Positions 55,700 to 64,000 of a DNA stretch of 64,000 bases are shown here, piece by piece. The DNA comes from Gigaspora margarita (Eukaryota > Glomeromycota > Glomeromycetes > Diversisporales > Gigasporaceae): assembly GCA_009809945.1 (NCBI GenBank), contig WTPW01000786.1:219533-283532 (forward strand), given 5' to 3'. The notes beneath the pieces are model-generated. The model had not been told where the DNA came from and made no database searches. It saw nothing but the letters and a program-made list of their open reading frames with translations. Position 1 is the stretch's first letter. Each line of letters begins with the position of its first letter. The position numbers and the translations under genes were made by a program.

Positions 55700-58142
55700 C
55701 TTCATTGTTATTGTTTGATGAGGGTTTTTGGTCTTTAGCATGCTCACCCTCTAGAGATGCTATTTCTAGTTTAAATGTTGTCTTTGTTGGTTATTATCAT
55801 TATTATTATTATTGTTTTGATTGGGATTATTGTTATTGTTATAATTTTGGTTATTATTGTTATTGGGAGGAGGATTGTTATTGTTGTTATTATAATTATT
55901 ATTATTATAATTGTTATTGTTTCTTCGATTGTTATTATTGTTACAATTGTTATTTCGATTATAGTTGTTGTTATAATTGTTATTATTATTATTCCTCCAA
56001 TTTTGATTTAAATGGCAGTTTCGAGTACTATGTCCCATTTGTTGACAGTTGGTACAGAATGGGGCAGAACAGTTAGCAGCGAAATGACCAGGGCGATTAC
56101 ATCTCAAGCAATTATTATTTCTTTGTTGAGATGGTTTGTAATTGTTGTTATTGTTATTTCTGTGGTTATTATTATTATTTCTATAATTATTGTTATTATT
56201 ATTTTGAGATGAATTGTTTTGTTGCAGTTGAGAGTTTCAGTTTTGGTTATGATTCTGCATGGTTCTAGTAACATATTGAACCGCTTCCATTAAATCATCA
56301 CATAGACTATTTTGAGGTTGAATAGGTATGATGGATTGGTTTAAACCAGTATATCCTCTAAAAAATTGTGGTTGGTAAGTGGTAGGTAATAATGAGTATG
56401 CTGATAGAGAATTTCCTTTGGAGTAGGCTACTTCAATAGCTTTGGCTTTGTTTACTACTTGGCTAATAGTTATAGGGTTTTCTGCTTGTACAGGTATTTG
56501 AAATTCTTGTCTCAATCTATCTACAAATTGTCAAATTTTGTCTACTTCTGGGTAGTGATTATCTGGATCAACTCTTCGCCACAACTCTTCAAGAGCAGAA
56601 TTATAAGCATCTACAGTTTCTCCTGGTTTTTGTTTTCTACTCCTTAGGGTATAATGCCATTGTGATACTTTAAATGGATCTCTAAACTTTTTAGAGAAGA
56701 GGTGGACAAAGGAATGATTTTGATTGGCATCACTGTTCCAGTAAATAAAGTTAAACCGATTTTGATTGTACCAAGATAGAGCATTCCCTTTGAAGAAGTT
56801 AGGGACTATAGCGAGTCGTCAGTTTTCAGAAATATTATTTCCTACACATGCTCGGATAAAAGCTTCAACCTATTCAACTGGATCTTCATCCTGATTGCCT
56901 GAGAAGGTAGGGAAGTCAATCATTTTATACTCCTTTGAAGTAGTTGGTACAGTTGTTCTTTTAGTATTATTTTTAACGATTTCTTTTAATTCTTCTAATA
57001 TAGTTTTTAGAGCATCTTGAGGGCTAAATTCATCTTCTTCATCATCATCACCTTCATTATTATTATTGTCTTCTTCATTATTATCTTCTTCATTGTTCCT
57101 TTCAGTGTTAGTTGACTGAATAGGCACTCGTCTATTTTCTGCACTTCTTTGGGAATTGTCATTTATGTATAGATTGGTTATTCTATCATCATCATTAAAA
57201 TGAAGTAGATTATCATTCCGATCAGTTCGTCAATTATTGGCCCTTCCACCTTGAGACATGGTTAAATTTCCCAATTGACTAACAAGTCCAGAGAAAATAT
57301 TATCATTAAAGTAATTAGTACTTTGGGGTTTACCGATGGTTAAATCAATACCAAAGGTTTGAATATTATTGGTATCAATTAAATGGTCAGAAGTAGTTTG
57401 ATAATTATTATTATTATTGGAACTAGATGAACTGAATTCTTCTGGGGCAAGAATAGCTTTACTATCTTTAATAGTTTCCTTTATTCGTTCAAGAGTTTGT
57501 CGGGTATTATATAAGCTTTGCTGTATTTGACGATAGTTTTGTTCAATTTGTTTAGTTATAGTAGTTTCAGATAAATAAGAAGGATGAGAGAACGTAGAGT
57601 TTCTTTCGAAGTTTTTTTCAGATTTTTCTTCAGGATTGTTTCTTTCAGAGTTTTCTTCAAAGTTCTCATTGGAATGGTTATCAAGATTAATAGCTCCATT
57701 GGAATCTTCTGAATTATTTGAATTATTTGTTTCTACTATTTCTGTTGGTATCGGAGATTCAAGAAATCCACAGGTTTGTTGCCACTTTTCAATTACATCT
57801 GGTACAATTAAATTAAATTCTTGTGGAGGTTGGTTGTTTTAATAGCGAATAGTGGTTATTAAGTGATAGATATGAAGGTGTTAAATCTTCAGTTATACAT
57901 AATCGAAAGGCGTCGTTAAAATAGTCAATAGTGCAAGCAGAAAGGTTTTCAGTCTTATAAGTAGGGTGAAACCAATTCCAAAATCTATAAAATTCGTCGG
58001 TAATAAAGAATTCGTCGGTAGGATGACAATTAGGACAGCTGGGATCAGGTCTTTCACAATATCTTCTTCTACTTATTGCTCGATTAGTTTCGTGCAGGAA
58101 ATTATGATTAGCTATTCGTTGCTTGTATTGGTCAATATTCAT
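55700..58142 (-). pseudogene. Gypsy Gag with two CCHC knuckles and Asn-rich tail
   Basis: ATG 58142 starts MNIDQYKQRIANHNFLHET. A 1-nt shift near 57825 leads into a low-complexity Asn/Glu region. The retrotransposon gag domain covers RLAIVPNFFKGNALSWYN, LFSKKFRDPFKVSQW and KPGETVDAYNSALEEL (56880-56510). Two zinc knuckles (CLRCNRPGHFAANC and CTNCQQMGHSTRNC, 56107-56030) follow, then a poly-Asn segment (55790-56010) made of AAT/AAC codons. Stops are TGA or TAG at Trp-like sites (near 57230, 56872, 56829, 56529, 56236). It coats the element RNA. Confidence 0.85.
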
Positions 58143-58150
58143 AAAGAGTT

Positions 58151-58660
58151 TTAGTCAAAATAGATAGAGAAACCGTGAAGTTGGCAGTATTTAAATAAAT
58201 CGTTTATGCCGTCAGCTGATTTAATGTTATTATATAATTCTTCTTTGTATAATTTTAAATTAGCACACTGATATGGGGTATAGGTGCGTCGAGGTAAAGA
58301 CTTCTTTTGTGGTCTGATATTAATTGGATAGGGAACATCTTGTGGATTGTCCAGAGTGGGAAATTCTAAATAATCAATAGATTGATGAGATGGTGGTTGG
58401 AATCCTTGATCAATAATACGTCCATTGTCCCAAAGATCCTCAGATGTAGGGTATAATTTGCCGTTTCCCCAAGAGAAGTCAGAAAATTTTGAATATTTAT
58501 ATAAAATATCAATTTGTTTAGAGTTTAAAGGAGACCCGAATTGAAGTTGGTCAATAGCAGTTTTAAGAGTTTCAATTAAATTGTTATATTCCTTGTTAGT
58601 AGGAATATGATTGAGAAAATACCAAGCGAAATCAAAGTATTTTTGCGAGAAGGGTTGCAT
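58151..58660 (-). CDS. Upstream ORF of the gypsy element, 169 aa
   Basis: An intact ORF (MQPFSQKYFDFAWYFLNHI to LHGFSIYFD) just ahead of gag, with its stop 8 bp before the gag ATG. It is rich in Tyr, Pro and Asn and has no recognised domain. It may be an N-terminal part of Gag in another frame or an extra accessory ORF. The 1-nt offset and tight spacing suggest translational coupling or an ancestral fusion. Confidence 0.55.
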   Translation of the reverse strand: MQPFSQKYFDFAWYFLNHIPTNKEYNNLIETLKTAIDQLQFGSPLNSKQIDILYKYSKFSDFSWGNGKLYPTSEDLWDNGRIIDQGFQPPSHQSIDYLEFPTLDNPQDVPYPINIRPQKKSLPRRTYTPYQCANLKLYKEELYNNIKSADGINDLFKYCQLHGFSIYFD

Positions 58661-59187
58661 ATAGCAAAGAAGAGGTTAATATATGAGAGAAAATAAAGAG
58701 AATTTAAAGAACTTGGGTAATTGATAATAAATAATATTGATAGGTTAAAATATATTTAATATATTAAGAAACTAGTTAGGGTATAGTATATAATGTAGAA
58801 CAAAACTTCTATACTACAAAATTTTGTTCATGTAACGTTACTCAAAAAATCAAAGATCTGTATAATTCTAACTAGTACGAGTATTTTAAGCTTCATGTAA
58901 CTTAAAATAATTTTTGTGTAATTCAAAAGAAACTTTGTGTTACAATAGTAAAAAAGTAAGAAAATTTTTGTAAATGGTTTGGTATAGCTAGCTAAAATAA
59001 GAAAAGAAAAGAAAAGAAAAGAAGAAAGAAAGAAAATAAAGAAACTTAGAAGAAAGAGTTGCAACTATATAAATAAGAGAGTATAATTCCAAAATTTAAC
59101 CCAAAGAAAATTTAACCTAAAACTAAACTGATATAAAAGAGTAAATTTAAAACAATAAATTGGAAATCACAAACACAAAGAGTTATA

Positions 59188-59210
59188 GGTCCTGTCGTCG
59201 TCGCCAAAAC
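59188..59210 (-). promoter_or_regulatory. Primer-binding site
   Basis: On the minus strand, TGGCGACGACGACAGGA lies four bases inside the 5' LTR. It begins TGG as expected for pairing with a tRNA 3' CCA end. The tRNA is not identified. Confidence 0.75.
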
Positions 59211-59814
59211 TGTAATATAGTAACTTTTAGGCAAGAAACTATATCACTTGACTTAACATGTAAGAGGGTAAGAAATGTGTATAATAACCAAATAATTTAA
59301 TAATCCAAAAGAAAATAAAGGTCCTTTATATGATGGATAAAGGATTAGAGAACATAAAGGCGATGGCTTTATATTTTATAGGATAATATCAGTTTATTAA
59401 ATATAAGATTTTTAAGTACAAATATTTTTATAATTGAAAAGAATTAAAGGACAGGACCTGCTTTGTTTTGGGAAAAAAGGCAGGGTTTATATATCTGTAG
59501 AAACTTGGGATTTTCATAATAACGTACTAAGATATCGTGCTAAGATATCGTACTAAGATATCGTACTAAGATATTGTACTAAGATATCGTACTAAGATAA
59601 CGTACTAAGATATCGTACTATAATAACGTACTATGATAACGTACTATGATAACGTACTATGATAACATACTAAGATATCATATTATCATAGAAATTATAA
59701 TGAAAAGAGCTTCCTTTTTAGAACAGAAGAAAGTTTTTCTACTAAAATTAATACTACAGATTTGATTGGTTCAATAAAATTTATACTAATCTTAATATTT
59801 TTACTAATATAACA
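59211..59814 (-). repeat. 5' LTR of the gypsy element
   Basis: 604 bp, 27 bp longer than the other LTR. Nearly all of this is explained by two additional 13-bp ATCGTACTAAGAT units at about 59521-59660. The remaining sequence differs at only scattered positions. Confidence 0.93.
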
Positions 59815-60111
59815 ATATTCTAAAAATTTTATAATTTTTTGAAAAAAATTTATTAGATTACTATATATTAATAAAATTACTATATTTAGCAGTTTATTAT
59901 TTTTAAATTAAATAATTTAACTTTTATATTTACTAATAGTATTTAACTTAAAATTATTTTAAAATTTCTAAAAATTTAGAATTATATATAATTTGTTATA
60001 CTAAACAAATTTCATTTAAAAAAAGTTTAGTTTACTTCATAAAAAATTAATTTTTAATATATAGCAATTACAATAACTAAGTTGTAAAAAATTTCTATTT
60101 TTATAAATATA
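59815..60111. other. AT-rich interval, nothing recognised
   Basis: A/T-rich flank of the gypsy element with no coding signal. Confidence 0.4.
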
Positions 60112-60768
60112 TCCCTTAATCTGTAGGCTGTTCCAGGCAAATTTGCCTGGAAAAATACTATAAATATACTTATGATCTACTTTTTTTAAAAATTAAAATA
60201 TTAAAATAAAATTTTATTTAATAATATTTGAAAATAAGGATTATATTTTAGTAAAATTTAATTTTATATTATAAGAAAAAAAGTATAAGTTGCTTATAAG
60301 CTAAAAATAGACAATTTTAAAAAAAATTTTTAACCAAAAAAAATTATCATTAATTCTTGGCGAACTTTATAAATATTAGCTCTAGCCCTCTGTTTTTAAT
60401 ACATATTGTAGTTTATAAAAAGGATTACAACTTTTATTATTGCAACTTTTGTGATTTACTTGTAAAAATTAAGACTTGTATTAGAAGTGAAAATTTTTTT
60501 TATAGACAGAAACATATAAAATTTAAGAAAAGTTAAAGAAAAATTATATAGTAAAAATTTTTAAATAAAAACTTTAAAGTTTTATTGTATGAAAGTTTTC
60601 TAATAATTTTAAAAAATTTTTCAAAGAAAGTTTATAAAATATGTTTTAAAAAAAGTATTTTATAAAGAAATTATATCACATATTCTTAATAAATTTTTGT
60701 TTTATTTAAAAAATTATAAATACTTTTTAATTTTCTAGACAAATTTGTCTAGAATATGGTTTAAGGGA
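60112..60768. mobile_element. CAAATTTG-hairpin element, copy 2
   Basis: 657 bp, reverse complement of 9619-10901 minus the two 319-bp inserts. Ends TCCCTTAATC and the complement TTTAAGGGA, flanked by TA. Subterminal palindromes CCAGGCAAATTTGCCTGG (60132) and CTAGACAAATTTGTCTAG (60735). Confidence 0.75.
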
Positions 60769-60944
60769 TAATAATATACAAATATTTATATTTTAATTAT
60801 TTTAAAAAGTACAGTATAAAATTTTATAATCTTTTTTTTATTTGAAAGATATAGATTTAAAAAAATTATATTTTAGTTTTTAGCTTTATATCTTACATAT
60901 TTAGCTTTGTACAAATATTTAAAAAGTGTTTACAATATTATGTC

Positions 60945-61420
60945 ACCCTACTGTATATTTCAATTGTACTATATTTATTCTAAAGAATAGAATATAAAAA
61001 CATTAGTACTGTTATATATATATATATTAAAAAAAAACTAATATGATATGTCCATTCTAGCTATGTTCCAGTTGTATTATGTTTATTCTAAAGAAAAAAA
61101 TATTAGAACTATTATATATATATATATATAACTAACTACTATACTATGTTCATTTTAGCTATGTTCATTCTAAAAAAAAAGAAAAAAGAATATAAGAAAG
61201 TTAGTACTATTATATATATATATATATAACTACTGTGCTATGTCTGTTCCAATTATACTATATTTATTCTAAAGAAATAAACATAAAAATGTTAGTATTG
61301 TAATAATGTAATAAACTTTAATAAAAAAAAACTAACTACTATACTATGTCTATTTTAACTATTTACTTTAGCTATTATACTATGTTCTTATACTGCATTC
61401 ATTTAAAAAAAATAACCTGC
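60945..61420. repeat. 85-bp dispersed repeat array
   Basis: At least four consecutive copies of the ACTAACTACTATACTATG..TTCTAAAGAAA..TTAGTACTATT(TA)n unit. No gene. Confidence 0.6.
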
Positions 61421-61730
61421 CAGAAATAATAAAAATGTACTAAAAAACCTGCAAAAAAATAAAAAATAGCCAATACCTTTATATGAATTTCAAGGCTTTA
61501 GTGACAGCTCTAGCAATAGTTCTAAAAAATAAAAAAAAAACAAAAAAATAAATAAATAAATTTTTATTTATATAATTGTTAATCTTTAATATGATTGGCC
61601 AATCATATAAGAGTCTTTATAGTGATAGGTTACTATTTCTTTTTTGTCTAAAAAATATATAAAATTGTGCTAATATAATACTATTTCTCTTTTTAAAAAT
61701 TTTGCTCTACAAAATTTAAGAAAATAGTTA

Positions 61731-61871
61731 GAAAAGTAACAAAAATTTTTTAGAAGAAAGAGTAAAAAGGTTGAAATTATATATAAGAACCTGACCAATT
61801 TTATATTAAAAAGGGAGAAAGAAGAAATAGACCTCTAATAAAAAATAATTAGATGATTAATGACATTGTCC
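61731..61871. mobile_element. PIF/Harbinger-like MITE, family A copy 4
   Basis: 141 bp flanked by TTA (61728-61730 and 61872-61874). It is the most decayed copy: its G-rich tracts have become A-rich. Confidence 0.75.
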
Positions 61872-61982
61872 TTAATAGTTTTTAAAAATAATAAATACTA
61901 GGACATTAATAATAAAAAAATAAATAAATAAATAATTATAATAATAAAAAGATAAAACAAAAAAAAAACTTATAGCTAGATT

Positions 61983-62162
61983 AGGACCCTGAAATATACA
62001 TAGATAGGTTAGGTATGAGTTTGCTTATTTTTGAGATTTTTGCAGATTTTTTCTATTTATAATAATTTTTTGCTTATTTTTAAAGTTTTTTTCTGCAGAT
62101 CTTTTCTTTTTTTAGTAACCCTATAATTAACCTGATCTATCTATATATATTTCAGGGATCAT
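61983..62162. mobile_element. hAT-type MITE, family D copy 3
   Basis: 180 bp, inverted relative to copies 1 and 2, between GCTAGATT and GCCAGATT (one transition). Confidence 0.85.
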
Positions 62163-62534
62163 GCCAGATTATATTCTATTGTGAACTAGATATGATATCC
62201 AATTTTTAACTAGCAAATAGCAGAAATTGAACTTGCAACTAGATTCAAATTCTAATTACCAAACTATGAAAGTGGCCAACTATAAAAAAAATTTTATGCA
62301 CTCATTTTGTTTATTAGTTTTTTACATAAAATTGTTTAATTAGATCATCAAATTTGTCAATATAGATTAACTTTCTATTTATATTATAGGATGTATATCT
62401 TATTATATACACTTTTACTTATATCTAAAAATTGTAAAGCATTAAGAAAATGGTCTATATTTATTGCCAAAATTATTTTAAGTATCATTTTTATTATTTT
62501 AATAATAGAAATAATAATAATAATAATAATAACA
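62163..62534. other. AT-rich interval with an (ATA)n microsatellite
   Basis: No gene seen; the (AATAAT)n tract is at 62505-62534. Confidence 0.5.
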
Positions 62535-62829
62535 TGTTAAATTCATATTCAGAAGTAGAATGGAATACAGAAGGATAATAGTAGGCAGTTGGTATGAAGG
62601 TAAAGTAGCCCTTAGGTCTGTGATTATTTAAAAGGATAGGGCTTTACAATATCTGCTTATAAGTAGTGTGTCAGGTAGTAATAGGAGGATTATGAACCAG
62701 AGGGTTTAAATAGACAACTTCTATAGTTAGATTGTAGGTATGGCAGCTAGTATAAAATCTTCAGGCAGATTACTTAAATTAGGCACCAAAAGTGCACATG
62801 TGGCTAGTTGTATTCTCATTCATGTAACA
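62535..62829 (-). repeat. LTR-like fragment, copy 2
   Basis: Read on the minus strand it starts TGTTACATGAATGAG, contains TTGTCTATTTAAACCCTCTG, and ends GAATTTAACA. Its TG..CA ends and homology to 48818-48990 suggest a solo LTR. No clear duplication flanks it. Confidence 0.45.
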
Positions 62830-62879
62830 AATATTACATCCTATAAACTCATAATAAAATCCTAGCCATAGTACCTGGT

Positions 62880-62928
62880 CTCTAAACTTAAAAAAAAACT
62901 AATAATAATAACAATAACAATAATTATG

Positions 62929-62964
<36 letters not shown>

Positions 62965-63049
62965 TTGTTGAAATTGAAAGGTAATAAGTACTAAAAAAAA
63001 TTTATAATTTTAATAATAATTCATTATTATAGAATAAAGAAAGAATTGG
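62880..63049. repeat. (ATAATA)n microsatellite
   Basis: AATAATAACAATAACAATAA running into (TAA)n at 62925-62963, then AT-rich sequence. Confidence 0.7.
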
Positions 63050-64000
63050 TGAAAAAAAAAAAAAAAGCGAGGTCTTGTCTTAGTTTTTTATTACTTCTTT
63101 ATATAATTATATTACAATAATGGTTTTACATAAATTTCTCAAAACTGAGACTTGGGCTAATTTATTTACAATCTATACTTACTAAGTAGGGTCAAAGTCC
63201 TGCCTAGTTTAAAAAATTATTGATATATATTGGTGATGTGTTGTATTTAATGAACATGTGTGCCCATCTTTGTGTTTTCACTTCAGTATTTCTTTCTGTT
63301 GTTTTCTTACTATGTTTTTTCTGCATTTTTTCTGCTACCATTTTGAACATTTTCTTGTTTTCTTTTTTCTTTTTTTTATTTTCTCTTCTTATTTTTGTTT
63401 TCTCTCTACTACTTCAATATTTCTTGGCTACTATATTTTCTTGTAGATTTCTTTGCTACCTAGTGTAGTATTCTAATTGTTAGGCTCTTCTGTTTATTTT
63501 CTGTTTTCTTTAACTTGTCAATTTCTTTAGTTTCTTTCTTGTTTATTATACCATGTGTTATTCTTGTTATTCCTTTCTCTCTACTTGTTATGCATATAGA
63601 GTTAGTAATGGTTTTTTGTATGTTAGTTACTAATACCTCTAACATTATTCCATTCTTTTCCAATACTCTGCATATCACCTTTTTGTAATTTTCCTTAGAC
63701 TTATTAGATTATTTGAGCACATGATTAGGTGGTAGTTGCTTTCTGTTTGACTGCACCCTCTCAGACACTCCGGACTTGTGGCTCCCTTTTTATCTTAATT
63801 GTATTTGACCTTATTCGTAGATAGCTCTTCTAATACCAATTTTAATTTGAACACTTTAATTTTTGAGTACTTTGGGTTCGTTCTCTTTTTGTTAGTTTGC
63901 AATTGTAATTTATATAGTTGAAGAATATTACCCAGTCTATTTCTCTTTTCCTTGTATCTGTGATTGCCATCTTGCTATTTGTATTGCGTTGAAAATATGT
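63050..64000 (-). pseudogene. LINE-5 relic, C-terminal fragment, runs off the window
   Basis: Minus strand, entering at the window end. A frame with IKVFKLKLVLEELSTNKVKY leads to GATSPECLRGCSQTESNYHLIMC near 63760-63700. This is a C-x3-C-x7-H-x3-C version of the LINE C-terminal zinc motif. An open 72-codon stretch (63460-63678) and a lysine-rich tail follow, decaying to about 63050. The layout matches the C-terminal parts of LINE-1, LINE-2 and LINE-4. RNase H, if present, lies beyond 64000. Confidence 0.55.

Larger units (their letters stand above)
51699..59814 (-). mobile_element. Ty3/gypsy LTR retrotransposon, almost complete
   Basis: 8.1 kb, coding on the minus strand. The LTRs are at 51699-52275 (3') and 59211-59814 (5'). 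There is a PBS next to the 5' LTR, a polypurine tract next to the 3' LTR, and the order gag, protease, RT, RNase H, integrase. The insertion flanks share only ATAT. The coding region is full length and mostly in frame. The breaks are mainly single TGA/TAG codons at Trp-like sites plus a few indels. Confidence 0.93.

Noticed and set aside
55705..56212. Tyr/Cys- and Ile/Val-rich plus-strand ORFs
   Set aside because: Antisense of the AAT/AAC codon run in gypsy gag.
59520..59665. Regularly spaced 13-bp repeats, CR­ISPR-like at first glance
   Set aside because: Repeats are directly tandem without spacers, degenerate, and lie in an LTR of a eukaryotic retrotransposon.
63220..63468. Cys/Phe-rich plus-strand ORFs
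   Set aside because: Antisense of the lysine-rich LINE tail on the minus strand.
1..64000. Mitochondrial or alternative genetic code (TGA = Trp)
   Set aside because: TAG also falls on Trp positions, TGG remains common, spliceosomal-type introns and nuclear transposons are present, and frameshifts occur; mutation explains the stops better.

Overview
What kind of DNA this is. The window is very AT-rich and consists almost entirely of nested, decayed transposable elements. No ordinary housekeeping gene was found. The protein families, short introns (GTAAGT donors, TACTAA-like branch sites) and small double-hairpin repeats point to a nuclear contig of an early-diverging fungus, most likely an arbuscular-mycorrhizal Glomeromycotina (Rhizophagus- or Gigaspora-like). 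That placement rests on recognising the families by eye; no search was run.

Layout. 1-5860: a LINE-type non-LTR retrotransposon relic (reverse transcriptase, RNase H, C-terminal zinc motif), split by a 153-bp PIF/Harbinger-like MITE and by a 2.1-kb Mutator-like element with 0.6-0.8-kb inverted repeats. 6240-13004: a 6.8-kb PIF/Harbinger-like non-autonomous element loaded with further insertions, including a satellite of long palindromes, a CAAATTTG-hairpin element, two 319-bp TA-flanked elements and a second 1.5-kb member of its own family. 13-16 kb: MITEs and an ~85-bp dispersed repeat. 16383-38230: a second LINE relic, cut by an 18.5-kb Polinton/Maverick-like element (17493-35999), a MITE and a probable LTR. 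38-49 kb: inverted-repeat elements, a tRNA-derived SINE, a 1.05-kb near-perfect foldback, and hAT- and Mutator-type MITEs. 49200-51370: another LINE relic carrying a 278-bp MITE. 51699-59814: a nearly complete Ty3/gypsy element on the minus strand with both LTRs, PBS and PPT. 60-64 kb: repeats, an LTR-like fragment and a last LINE fragment that runs off the window.

Central observation. The Polinton-like element has 719-bp terminal inverted repeats and sits between copies of TGTGCA inside a LINE reading frame that resumes on its other side. It encodes a Polinton-type family B DNA polymerase and an rve integrase. I see none of the usual Polinton virion genes (double-jelly-roll capsid, FtsK-like ATPase, adenoviral-type protease). 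In their place is a retrovirus-like module: a coiled-coil Gag-like region, a CCHC zinc knuckle and a DTGS aspartic protease, without a reverse transcriptase. It also carries an apparently intact three-exon Myb/SANT gene. This Polinton-plus-Gag-protease combination is the best candidate for an undescribed system.

Decay pattern. Across several elements the nonsense codons lie where related proteins have tryptophan (TGG to TAG or TGA). Several catalytic changes are also G-to-A (Asp to Asn, Glu to Lys, Gly to Arg/Glu), and mismatches between paired target-site duplications are overwhelmingly transitions. This suggests RIP-like or methyl-cytosine deamination.
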